Below, in pieces: positions 16,119 through 23,140 of a stretch of 38,723 nt of DNA; within the stretch, counting starts at the first letter, position 1; each line of letters opens with the position of its first letter. The translations under genes were made by a program, and so were the position numbers. The notes under the pieces are model-generated. The model saw nothing but the letters and a program-made list of their open reading frames with translations. It was not told where the DNA came from and searched no databases. This stretch comes from Mycobacterium hubeiense. Lineage in GTDB: Bacteria > Actinomycetota > Actinomycetes > Mycobacteriales > Mycobacteriaceae. The DNA is taken from NCBI RefSeq assembly GCF_002838065.1, contig NZ_PIZU01000022.1:1-38723 (forward strand), written 5' to 3'.

Positions 16119-16159
16119 AACGTTTGGTACAAAGTGCGAAATCTGTAACACTGTTCCGC

Positions 16160-17017
16160 ATGACCGAATTGGCCGAGCGCTCCGAACACCTCGACGACGC
16201 GTTGCCGCTGGGTCCGCAGTCGCTGGTCTGGCGGTATTTCGGCGACAACCGGATGTTTCTGATCGGCCCGCGGCCCGCAGTGCTGCAGAACATGCTGGCC
16301 GAGCTCGGCCAGGGCGTGCTGGACCACTCGGTGTTCTTCTCCGATACCGCCGCGCGAGTCAAGCGCTCGCTACCGCCGATCTTCATGACCGTGTACGGCT
16401 CCGACGACGACAACCCCGGTCAGCAGGTCCGCGACTTCCACACCGGCATCAAGGGCACCATGCCGGACGGCGCCCGCTACCACGCGCTGGATCCCGAGAC
16501 ATACTTCTGGGCCCACGCCACGTTCGTCGAGCAGGTGCTGTACTTCGCCGACACCTTCGTCAAGCGGCTGAGCCGCGAGGAGAAGGAGCAGATCTACGCC
16601 GAGTCGAAGACGTGGTATCGCCGTTACGGCGTCAGCGACCGCCCGATGCCCGCCGATTACGCGGAATTCGAGAAGTACTGGGACCGCATGCTCGACGAGA
16701 TCGTCGTCGCGCACAAGACCGCGCTGTACGGCGTCGGCTATGTGACCAAGGGCTTCCCGTGCCCCAAGGGGGTGTCGCCGGCGGTGTGGCGGTTGATTTC
16801 GCCGGTGTTCAATCCGATCGCGGCATTTCTGACCACCGGCGGGTTGCCGCCGCGGGCGCGCACGCTGCTCGGGCTGCCGTGGAGCGAGCGTCAGGAACGG
16901 CGCTATCAGCGCTTCGCCGCCCTGTGGCGGTCGCGGCCGGTGAATTGGCTGTGGGATCATCTGCCGATGCGGCTGCGCTACAACCGATACGCCCAAAAAG
17001 GCTATGCCGGGGCCTGA
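16160..17017 (+). CDS. Oxygenase MpaB family protein (DUF2236)
   Basis: A 285-residue protein of the DUF2236/MpaB family, which includes latex-clearing protein and the fungal oxygenase MpaB; members bind heme b through histidine. Family signatures are VWRYFGDNRMFLIGPRPAVLQ (residues 23-43), RDFHTGIKGT (91-100) and YFWAHATFVEQVLY (115-128). The substrate is unknown; alkenes, isoprenoids or lipids are possible. The ATG at 16160 was preferred to a GTG 36 bases upstream because the family begins near PLGPQSLVW. It overlaps the following tetR gene by 14 bases, so the regulator probably controls it. Confidence 0.82.
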   Translation: MTELAERSEHLDDALPLGPQSLVWRYFGDNRMFLIGPRPAVLQNMLAELGQGVLDHSVFFSDTAARVKRSLPPIFMTVYGSDDDNPGQQVRDFHTGIKGTMPDGARYHALDPETYFWAHATFVEQVLYFADTFVKRLSREEKEQIYAESKTWYRRYGVSDRPMPADYAEFEKYWDRMLDEIVVAHKTALYGVGYVTKGFPCPKGVSPAVWRLISPVFNPIAAFLTTGGLPPRARTLLGLPWSERQERRYQRFAALWRSRPVNWLWDHLPMRLRYNRYAQKGYAGA

Positions 17018-17597
17018 TCCCGCCACGCGGGCCATCCTGGACGCCGCCGTCGCCGAGTTCGAACGGCACGGCTTTCGACGGGTGGCGCTCGAGGACGTGG
17101 CGCGTCGCGCCGGCGTCAGCCGCACCACCATCTACCGCCGGTTCGCCAACCGCGACGAGCTGGTCGCCGCGGTCATCGAACGCGAGAACGCGGCGTTGTT
17201 CGCCGACATCGCCGCCGAGCTGAAACAGGCTGGGCCGCAGGCGAATTACTATGTCGAGGCGTTCACGCTGTCGATCGTGAAGTTCCGTCGGCACCGGGTG
17301 CTGGACCGGATGATCAGCGATGACCCCGGCTTCGTCATGCAGTTGGCCCACCAGCACTGGCCTGCGGCGATCGAGCGGATGGCCGACGCGCTGCGGGTGA
17401 TCTTCCCGCCGAGGTTCGCCGAGCGGATCGGCGAGCAGGCGGTCAACGAGCTGGCCGACACCATCCTGCGCTACGCCGCGATGGCGCTGCTGCTGCCGAG
17501 CGCGCAGCCGCTGGAGACCGCCGACGACATCCGGGCCTTCGCCGCCCAGCACTTTCTGCCGAGTTTGCCCGCGGCGCTGCGTACCGTGCCCGCCTAA
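17004..17597 (+). CDS. TetR/AcrR family transcriptional regulator
   Basis: A 197-residue one-component regulator. The N-terminal HTH is complete: AILDAAVAEFERHGF then VALEDVARRAGVSRTTIYRRFANRDELVAAV (about residues 10-56). The rest is an all-helical ligand-binding domain. The 14-base overlap with mpaB implies translational coupling; the ligand may be the substrate or product of that oxygenase (inference). Palindromes at 16089-16118 are candidate operators. Confidence 0.9.
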   Translation: MPGPDPATRAILDAAVAEFERHGFRRVALEDVARRAGVSRTTIYRRFANRDELVAAVIERENAALFADIAAELKQAGPQANYYVEAFTLSIVKFRRHRVLDRMISDDPGFVMQLAHQHWPAAIERMADALRVIFPPRFAERIGEQAVNELADTILRYAAMALLLPSAQPLETADDIRAFAAQHFLPSLPAALRTVPA

Positions 17598-17632
17598 GTT
17601 TCGTAGTTCGGCGATGCGGGCAGCCCTGTGTC

Positions 17633-17842
17633 ATGGGTACTGAACAACCGCATCAGACGACCGAAAAGCCAGAGGTCACCGAGGAACACAAGCAGCAGGC
17701 CAAGGACATGGCCAAGGCGTACGAGGAAGACCGCCCCACGACGACGCTGCCCGGCACCGGCGGGGCGGTGTCCGGTACGGCCGTCAACGACTGGGTGGAC
17801 GACGAGGGCAAGCCGAAGTTCGGCAAAGAGGGCGACGGGTAA
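17633..17842 (+). CDS. Small hydrophilic conserved-looking protein
   Basis: A 69-residue, highly charged protein without hydrophobic segments: an N-terminal Glu/Lys/Gln-rich helix (EEHKQQAKDMAKAYEED, about 17-33), then RPTTTLPGTGG, GTAVNDWVDDEG and a Gly-rich end. I recall similar small hypothetical proteins in other mycobacteria but no function. Codon use matches the neighbours. No strong ribosome binding site is seen before the ATG at 17633, so expression is uncertain. Confidence 0.6.
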   Translation: MGTEQPHQTTEKPEVTEEHKQQAKDMAKAYEEDRPTTTLPGTGGAVSGTAVNDWVDDEGKPKFGKEGDG

Positions 17843-17878
17843 TCGCCTTTCGGTGGAAGCGTCCTACAGTGGGGACTC

Positions 17879-18361
17879 GTGACGCCGTTGGAGCAGATTG
17901 CGCCCGCCTTCATCGAGATGGCCCATTCGATCGTGTGGGCCTCGGCGGCCACCGTCGACGCCGACAGCCGGCCCCGCACCCGCATCCTGCATCCAATCTG
18001 GGAGTGGGACGGCACCGACATGTTCGGCTGGATCGCGACGGTGCCCAGCCCAATCAAGAAGGCGCATCTGGCCGTTCATCCGGACATGTCGCTGAGTTAC
18101 TGGACGACGAGCCACGACACCTGCAGCGCCGACTGCCTGGTGGAGTGGTACTCCGACGACGAAACCCGCAGGGCGGTGTGGGACAAGTTCGCCAACGGGC
18201 CCGAGCCGGTGGGCTATGACCCGTCCATCATCCCGATGTGGAGCGACGGGCCGACGTCCGACCAGTTCGCCGTGTTGCGGCTCTCGCCCTACCGGCTACG
18301 GGTCATGCCCGGCACTGTGATGACCAAAGGCGAGGGCGACGTGCTCAGCTGGCACGCCTGA
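17879..18361 (+). CDS. Pyridoxamine 5'-phosphate oxidase family (FMN/F420-binding split-barrel) protein
   Basis: A 160-residue split beta-barrel protein: SIVWASAATVDADSRPRTRILHPIWEW (about 18-44), FGWIATVPSPIKKAHLAVHPDMSLSYW (about 50-76), and a C-terminal RLSPYRLRVMPG strand. The Arg-x-Arg segment after the first strands is usual for flavin or F420 phosphate contacts. Mycobacteria have many such proteins using FMN, F420 or heme. Substrate unknown. The GTG start is taken because the first helix and strand begin at once. Its end is 4 bases from the end of the convergent LuxR gene. Confidence 0.78.
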   Translation: MTPLEQIAPAFIEMAHSIVWASAATVDADSRPRTRILHPIWEWDGTDMFGWIATVPSPIKKAHLAVHPDMSLSYWTTSHDTCSADCLVEWYSDDETRRAVWDKFANGPEPVGYDPSIIPMWSDGPTSDQFAVLRLSPYRLRVMPGTVMTKGEGDVLSWHA

Positions 18362-18365
18362 GCCG

Positions 18366-20966
18366 TCAGGTGCCCTGCAGGATCGCGATCAGCTGTTCGC
18401 GGCTGTTGGCGCCGACGCGTTGCGACGCGCGGAACAGGTGCCCTTCGACGGAGCGGATCGACATGGTCAGTCGGTCGGCGATCTCCTTATTCGAGAGTCC
18501 TTGCGCGGCAAGCGAAATGATTTCGCGCTGACGGACGGTGAACGGCTGCGGCGTTGACGCCGCCAGCAACGCGGGCGTGCGGGCGCCCTGGCATTCAGCC
18601 GCGAGACGCTGCGCGGTGGCCGACGCGCTCAGTGCCGCGCCGCGCAGGCCGGCTTGTTGGAATGTGACGACGGCGTGCGCGGCGGCGTCGGCGGCGGCGA
18701 GGCGATCGCCGAAGCTCTCGTATCGGTGTGAGGCGTCGAGCAGTGCGTCGCCGTCACCCGCCGCGAGCGCCGCAGCGTGAGCAGCGGCAGCGGGCGCACG
18801 TGGTCCTTGCACCACGCCCGCGAGGTCGGCCAGCCTGGCCGCGGTGCTGTGGTCGCCGAACTGCGTCGCCGTCTGCAGAAGCACGACCTCCCACGCGGGG
18901 CGGTCAAGGTCGCACTCCTTGGCCGCCGCATCGCGCATAATCGAAACCGCCTGCGACACAGCACCTTCGGCGGCACACACCCACGCCTGCGCGAGAGATC
19001 GATACGGGTCGAACATGCACGCCTCGGGGTCGAGGGCCCACCAGTTGATGGCGTCGAACTCCCGGCGTGCATCCGTCGCCTGCCCGGCCATCGCGATCAC
19101 CGTCGCCAGCCACGACTGCCCGAACGATTTGAGCATCCGCCCGCTGTCGCCAGGCCCGAGATTCGCAAGGGCGTCTCGCAATGAACGCCGCGCGTCGTCC
19201 AGCGCGCCGTGGCTCATCGCGCATAGGCCGGCCATCGCGCTGTGCCACGACTCTTCGAATGGAACGTCTTGGGTATCGCGCCGGATCCGGGCAACGACGG
19301 CATCCGATTCCGTGAGCGCACCCCCGAGTCGGTAGCCGTGAGTCTCCTGAAACGCCAACCGGTTCCGCAGATGCGACGCCTGCGGCGAACGTTCAGCGCC
19401 GGCGTAGCCGGCATTTGCCTCGGACTCGATCTCGTCGATGCGCCCGAGATCGCCCAGCCCGGTGACCAACGCCCAGGCCAATAGGATTCGCGCGATGTCG
19501 CCAGGTGGGGAACTGGCCGCGGCGGTGTACGCCATATCGACTGCGGCTCTGGAGCGACCGCGAACCAGCGCGATCAATGCCCGCAGTGCAGTGGCAATCG
19601 GCTGCAGGGCTTCATCATCTGCGGGCAGCAGCTCGAGTTCGCGTTCGGCGCTGGCCACTTGACCGAGCACCACCGCGAAGTTGCGCGCGCGGATGACCGC
19701 GATCTGGCTGCGCAGCGGGCCGTCGGTCTGCTCGGCGAGGTCGGCCAGAATCGACTCCGCCTCTTTGCCGCGCTCCTGCCAGGTGATCGCCATCGCGTGC
19801 AGCAGCTTGGCGCCTGGGCCACCGCCGGCGGCGACCGCGCGCTCGGCAAGGGTTTCTGCGAGCCGATGGTCCAGCAGTTGCATGGCGGCCGACGCGGCGG
19901 CCAGCAACAGCTCCGAGTCGGGCGTGAGATCCGATTCCATGGTGAGCACCGCGCGTCGCACCAGAGCCCGCGGATCCGTGTCGCCTCGTCGGGCCAGTTC
20001 GTCGGCGATGCGCCCACGCAGCCGGCGCATCTGCAGGGATCCGGTGCGACGTACCTCGCCGAGCAGGGGATGCGCGAGCCGCGCGGACGCCGGTCGCACG
20101 CTGGTGTCGATGCTCACCAGCCCAAGGGATTCGGCGTCGGCGAGTGCGTCCGCGTCCGTCACCGCCGCCAGCAGATCGGTGTCCAACGGCTCGGCCACGG
20201 CGAGGGCGTCGAGAATCTCGAGTACGGATTTCGGCACGTGGGCCATCCGGGCCTCGACGAGCTCCATCAGCGACGGGGAGAGCCGGGGTTGCCCGTCCCA
20301 CCGCCACACCCCCGAGCGCTGGGTCATGCGCCCGGCGTGCACCTCGTTGTCGAGGAGGTGACGCAGGTACAGCGCGTTGCCCTGGGTGTACTGCCAAAGT
20401 CGTTGCGCGCTGAAGGAATCCACCGGACCGTTGAGGACATGCTCCACCAGTCCGGCGATCTCCGGGGGTGAGAGCGGCTGCAGCTCAAGGCGTTCCAGAT
20501 GTTGGTCTTTCCAGATCGAAGTGATGGCATCGGGTGCGGATTCTCCGGAGCGGATGGTCAGAATGACGGTGGCCAGGCGGCGGGTGACGAGCTGGTGAAC
20601 GGTGAACGCCGACAGATCGTCGAGCAGATGCGCGTCGTCCACACCGACGATCACCTCACGAGCATCGCCGATGAGCCCGTCGATCACCTCGCGCACGCGG
20701 CGCAGAGGATCGGGGCCGAAGTCGCTGGCGATGTCGGCGAAGACCGCCAGCGGCACGCTGCGCGCCGAGGAGGTGCCCACGATCCAGTGCCGGCGCGCGC
20801 TGCGTGAAGCACACTGCGCGACGGCTTCGCGCGCAAGCCGCGTCTTGCCGATACCGGCAGAGCCGGACAATACGATCCCGCGGGCGCGGTCGGCGACGGC
20901 TCGCGTGGCGTCGGCGATGACGCCAAGCTCCTCCGAGCGACCGACCAGGGGCCACTGGCGGATCAC
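18366..20966 (-). CDS. Large ATP-binding LuxR-family transcriptional regulator
   Basis: An 866-residue regulator of the MalT-like/LAL class. The N-terminal NTPase has Walker A GSAGIGKT (residues 35-42) and Walker B VIVGVDDAH (about 105-113). A long helical, TPR-like middle (about 320-780) follows, and the C-terminus is a LuxR HTH: PFTVRQREIISLAAQGLSNKEIADRL then SIRSVEGHLFRASQRVG (about 805-860). Such proteins sense a small effector and activate few promoters. It is downstream of two reductase paralogs on the same strand (40-base gap), preceded in turn by the remnant of a second, closely similar regulator. Confidence 0.9.
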   Translation of the reverse strand: MIRQWPLVGRSEELGVIADATRAVADRARGIVLSGSAGIGKTRLAREAVAQCASRSARRHWIVGTSSARSVPLAVFADIASDFGPDPLRRVREVIDGLIGDAREVIVGVDDAHLLDDLSAFTVHQLVTRRLATVILTIRSGESAPDAITSIWKDQHLERLELQPLSPPEIAGLVEHVLNGPVDSFSAQRLWQYTQGNALYLRHLLDNEVHAGRMTQRSGVWRWDGQPRLSPSLMELVEARMAHVPKSVLEILDALAVAEPLDTDLLAAVTDADALADAESLGLVSIDTSVRPASARLAHPLLGEVRRTGSLQMRRLRGRIADELARRGDTDPRALVRRAVLTMESDLTPDSELLLAAASAAMQLLDHRLAETLAERAVAAGGGPGAKLLHAMAITWQERGKEAESILADLAEQTDGPLRSQIAVIRARNFAVVLGQVASAERELELLPADDEALQPIATALRALIALVRGRSRAAVDMAYTAAASSPPGDIARILLAWALVTGLGDLGRIDEIESEANAGYAGAERSPQASHLRNRLAFQETHGYRLGGALTESDAVVARIRRDTQDVPFEESWHSAMAGLCAMSHGALDDARRSLRDALANLGPGDSGRMLKSFGQSWLATVIAMAGQATDARREFDAINWWALDPEACMFDPYRSLAQAWVCAAEGAVSQAVSIMRDAAAKECDLDRPAWEVVLLQTATQFGDHSTAARLADLAGVVQGPRAPAAAAHAAALAAGDGDALLDASHRYESFGDRLAAADAAAHAVVTFQQAGLRGAALSASATAQRLAAECQGARTPALLAASTPQPFTVRQREIISLAAQGLSNKEIADRLTMSIRSVEGHLFRASQRVGANSREQLIAILQGT

Positions 20967-21006
20967 CGGCAGATTCTAAACCCGCGCGGCGGTATAGATC
21001 TTGAAT

Positions 21007-21390
21007 TCAGGCGCGGCGCAGCAGCAGCGTGTACTCGACGCCGGTGCGCTTCAGCAGCTGTCGCCAGGGCGATTTCAGCAACGCCAGCGCGTCGCGGGTC
21101 GGAACGATCCTCGGATCGGCGACGTCGAACGTCCGCCCGGCGATTTTCATCCGTCCGCCGCCGGCGGCCTGCAGGTTCTTCAACCAATCGCGATCGGGCT
21201 GATACGGCAACAGGATCGCGATGCCGTCGTCGACCGTGCGGAACGCCGACACCGGTGTGCGGTAGGTTCTGCCGCTTCGGCGCCCGACGTGTTCGACGAC
21301 CGACCATGCCGGCAGCCAGCCGGACAACGGCAGCACCACGCGATTGGTCACCCGCCGGTTGAACCTGGCGTGTTCGCGGGAGAACAGCAC
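21007..21390 (-). CDS. Deazaflavin (F420)-dependent nitroreductase family protein, copy 1
   Basis: A 127-residue F420H2-dependent oxidoreductase of the Ddn family: FNRRVTNRVVLPLSGWLP at the N-terminus, EHVGRRSGRTYRTPV (F420 phosphate site), PDRDWLKNLQAAGGGRM, and a C-terminal LLLRR. Family members use F420H2 to reduce quinones or nitro compounds. It begins (GTG) 2 bases after the stop of a paralog of the same length, so the two form a tandem duplication in one transcript; they have diverged clearly (for example IAILLPYQ versus VAIMLTYG). Confidence 0.85.
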   Translation of the reverse strand: MLFSREHARFNRRVTNRVVLPLSGWLPAWSVVEHVGRRSGRTYRTPVSAFRTVDDGIAILLPYQPDRDWLKNLQAAGGGRMKIAGRTFDVADPRIVPTRDALALLKSPWRQLLKRTGVEYTLLLRRA

Positions 21391-21392
21391 AG

Positions 21393-21776
21393 CTAGCGGA
21401 CCTGTCGCAGCAGCACGGCCTGTTCGAACGGCAGCCGCGCGAAGATCGGCCCCCAGCGGCCCTTCACCGACTGCGCCGCTTCGGCTTTCGACACCACCCG
21501 CGGGTCGGTGAGCTCAATCGTCTTGCCGTACCGCCGCATGCGGCCGCCGCCCGCGGCCTTGAGATTCTTCAGCCAGTCGCGGTCGGGGCCGTAGGTGAGC
21601 ATGATGGCAACGCCGTCGTTGGTGCTGAACACGCTCAGCGGCGTGCGGTAGACCTTCCCGGATTTGCGGCCGACGTGCTCGAGGATGCCGAACGTCGGCG
21701 CCCACCCCGCCCACATCCGCTGAATCGGATTCGTCACATACCGGTTGAACCGGGCCAACCACTGAGGCAGCTGCAT
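21393..21776 (-). CDS. Deazaflavin (F420)-dependent nitroreductase family protein, copy 2
   Basis: A 127-residue Ddn-family protein paralogous to its downstream neighbour: RFNRYVTNPIQRMWAGWAPTF, EHVGRKSGKVYRTPLSVF, PDRDWLKNLKAAGGGRM. The ATG at 21776 gives exactly the length of copy 1; a TTG at 21788 is possible but lacks support. It is the first gene of the reductase pair and lies 31 bases from the LuxR remnant. Substrate unknown. Confidence 0.85.
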   Translation of the reverse strand: MQLPQWLARFNRYVTNPIQRMWAGWAPTFGILEHVGRKSGKVYRTPLSVFSTNDGVAIMLTYGPDRDWLKNLKAAGGGRMRRYGKTIELTDPRVVSKAEAAQSVKGRWGPIFARLPFEQAVLLRQVR

Positions 21777-21807
21777 ACGACCATCCAACTGGTGCGGGTC
21801 GCTTAAC

Positions 21808-22138
21808 TCAAGCCTGCGGATCCGAGGATCCGCGCAAGAGCGAGATCAATTGTTCGCGGCTGTTGGCGCCGACGCGTTGGCTGGCGCGGAAGACGTGTCC
21901 TTCGACTGAACGGACTGACATGGAGAGCCGGTCCGCGATCTCCCTGTTCGACAGCCCTTGTGCAGCAAGGGAGATGATTTCGCGCTGACGGGCGGTGAAC
22001 GGTTGCGGCAGCATTGCAACCCGGAGTGCCGGAGTGTCGGCCCATGGCATTCTGCGGCCAGGCCCTGGATGGACGCGGACGCGGTGCTGGTGACGCGCGG
22101 GGCCGCTAGCTCGGCCGCCCTACCGCTGTGACCGCACG
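21808..22138 (-). pseudogene. C-terminal remnant of a second LuxR-family regulator, frameshifted
   Basis: An open 80-codon stretch (22050 down to 21808) encodes a LuxR HTH nearly identical to the C-terminus of the 866-residue regulator: QPFTARQREIISLAAQGLSN, EIADRLSMSVRSVEGH, FRASQRVGANSREQLI. Upstream, a different frame continues the similarity: TASASIQGLAAECHG (about 22096-22045) matches SASATAQRLAAECQG of the intact protein, so a frameshift lies near 22040-22050. No NTPase part remains. It could still make a free HTH domain from the ATG at 22050, though without a clear ribosome binding site. Confidence 0.75.
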
Positions 22139-22142
22139 GAAC

Positions 22143-22162
22143 TGGGGTAGTCGCTTACCCCA
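22143..22162. promoter_or_regulatory. Dyad operator candidate before the secreted repeat-protein gene
   Basis: TGGGGTA-GTCGCT-TACCCCA is a perfect 7-bp inverted repeat with a 6-base centre. It lies just upstream of the region where the -35 box would be, given the TAGATT box at 22184-22189. The size and symmetry suit a dimeric LuxR/NarL-type HTH; the regulator encoded next door is a candidate (inference). Confidence 0.45.
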
Positions 22163-22183
22163 TCGGGTTCGCCACAGCCTGCC

Positions 22184-22189
22184 TAGATT
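22184..22189 (+). promoter_or_regulatory. Candidate -10 box of the secreted repeat-protein gene
   Basis: TAGATT fits TANNNT, 37 bases before the ATG at 22227. The -35 position has no match to TTGACA, which would fit a promoter that needs an activator bound at the 22143-22162 dyad. Confidence 0.35.
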
Positions 22190-22226
22190 CCTGACGTCGG
22201 GAGTTCGCAACCTGGAAGGAACGTCA

Positions 22227-22979
22227 ATGGGTGAGCACAGGGCAATGTCTGGGCGCAGGGGGCGGCTGACCGGCGGGCTCCTGCTCGGCGCGGTGGCCTC
22301 GGGCACGTTGGCTGTCGCCTCATTGAGTTCGGCCGGGACGGCCAGCGCCACCTGCGCGTCGATCAGCGGATTCAACAACGGAAACGGCTGCGAGAGCACG
22401 CCGACGAGCTTCGCGATCGGGCTGGGTCCCAACGCTCAGGCGAGTGCGCAAGGCGTCTCCAACACCGCGATTGCGATCGGCGCAGACTCCAAGGCCTTCG
22501 CAACGGGCGCCGGCAACTTCGCCAGGGCAAGCGGCACCGGCGCCGGTGCGCTCGCCGAGGGCTTCGCCAACTCGGCCGTGTCGAACGGGTCCGGAGCGAC
22601 GGCGTTCGCGGTGGGATTCAACAACGTCGCCGTGGCGAACGGCACCGACGCCGTGGCCCAGGCGGGCAGCTCCCGCGGGTCCGACCTCGGCAACGTGGCG
22701 ATCGCGACGGGAAGCCCTGGTCCGAACAGGGGCAGTATCTTCGGGCCGGACTCGGATCATCCGACGATCGCCGTTGCGACCGGCTACTTCAGCAGGGCCA
22801 ACGCGATCGGCGACGGCAGCGTCGCCATTGCCGCCGGTGGCGTCAACAACCGGGCGCTGACGGTCGGCAACGGCAGCAATTCGCTGGCGGGCGCCTTCCC
22901 GACGGGGTCGCTCAGCAATAAGTTCGCCGCCGCGATCGGCGACAACAAGAACGCCACCAACACGGTCGTCGGCCCGTAG
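22227..22979 (+). CDS. Secreted protein with YadA-head-like repeats
   Basis: A 250-residue protein with a Sec signal peptide (basic MSGRRGRL, hydrophobic core about 15-32, likely cleavage after ASA at 41). The mature part has two cysteines (43, 55) and then about ten imperfect repeats of 8-9 residues with the pattern xxxxAxAxG, for example TAIAIG-ADSKAFATG, TAFAVG-FNNVAVANG, TIAVATG-YFSRANAIG. This is the pattern of the left-handed beta-roll heads of YadA-type adhesins. No C-terminal anchor or membrane helix follows, so it would be released or cell-wall associated. The ATG at 22227 follows a good AAGGA site; an upstream extension to 22128 would lack a signal peptide at its N-terminus. Confidence 0.75.
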   Translation: MGEHRAMSGRRGRLTGGLLLGAVASGTLAVASLSSAGTASATCASISGFNNGNGCESTPTSFAIGLGPNAQASAQGVSNTAIAIGADSKAFATGAGNFARASGTGAGALAEGFANSAVSNGSGATAFAVGFNNVAVANGTDAVAQAGSSRGSDLGNVAIATGSPGPNRGSIFGPDSDHPTIAVATGYFSRANAIGDGSVAIAAGGVNNRALTVGNGSNSLAGAFPTGSLSNKFAAAIGDNKNATNTVVGP

Positions 22980-22988
22980 CCAGGTGAC

Positions 22989-23049
22989 CGCGAGACTGTT
23001 GTTATCGAGACAAAGAGCGAGTAGAGGCCTCGATAACGACAGCCTCGCG
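22989..23049. repeat. 61-bp palindromic element, copy 1 (possible terminator)
   Basis: Two 21-base arms (22989-23009 and 23029-23049) pair along their whole length with two G-T wobbles; the outer arm reads CGCGAGACTG and the inner arm ATCGAG. The 19-base loop includes GAGCGAGTAGAGG. It starts 9 bases after the stop of the secreted-protein gene. A second element of the same 61-base length, arms and loop, in the opposite orientation, is at 37467-37527. Confidence 0.8.
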
Positions 23050-23090
23050 AGGAGGGGTGGGCGCACATTGACGGGCGCGCAGCGAGGGCG

Positions 23091-23134
23091 AACTACACCC
23101 TGTAGTTGACGGCTTTGGTCCAGCTGGGACACTG
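23091..23134 (+). promoter_or_regulatory. hemL promoter region with an AACTACA-CCC-TGTAGTT palindrome
   Basis: A perfect 7-3-7 inverted repeat (23091-23107) overlaps a TTGACG -35-like box (23106-23111). A weak GACACT box (23128-23133) lies 16 bases further, ending 7 bases before the ATG at 23141, so a leaderless transcript is possible. The ACTACA/TGTAGT arms resemble the operators of BlaI/MecI-type repressors. Assignment is by motif resemblance only. Confidence 0.4.
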
Positions 23135-23140
23135 GGGGCC

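Noticed and set aside
15927..16151. A 74-codon minus-strand frame in the repeat cluster
   Set aside because: It spans the 14-bp inverted repeat and palindromes, has no ribosome binding site and no recognisable domain.
15766..16159. A CRISPR array or 13E12 repeat at the hairpin cluster
   Set aside because: Repeats are only 7-8-bp stems with variable loops, three to four decayed units, no unique equal spacers and no cas genes; no 13E12 coding sequence is visible.
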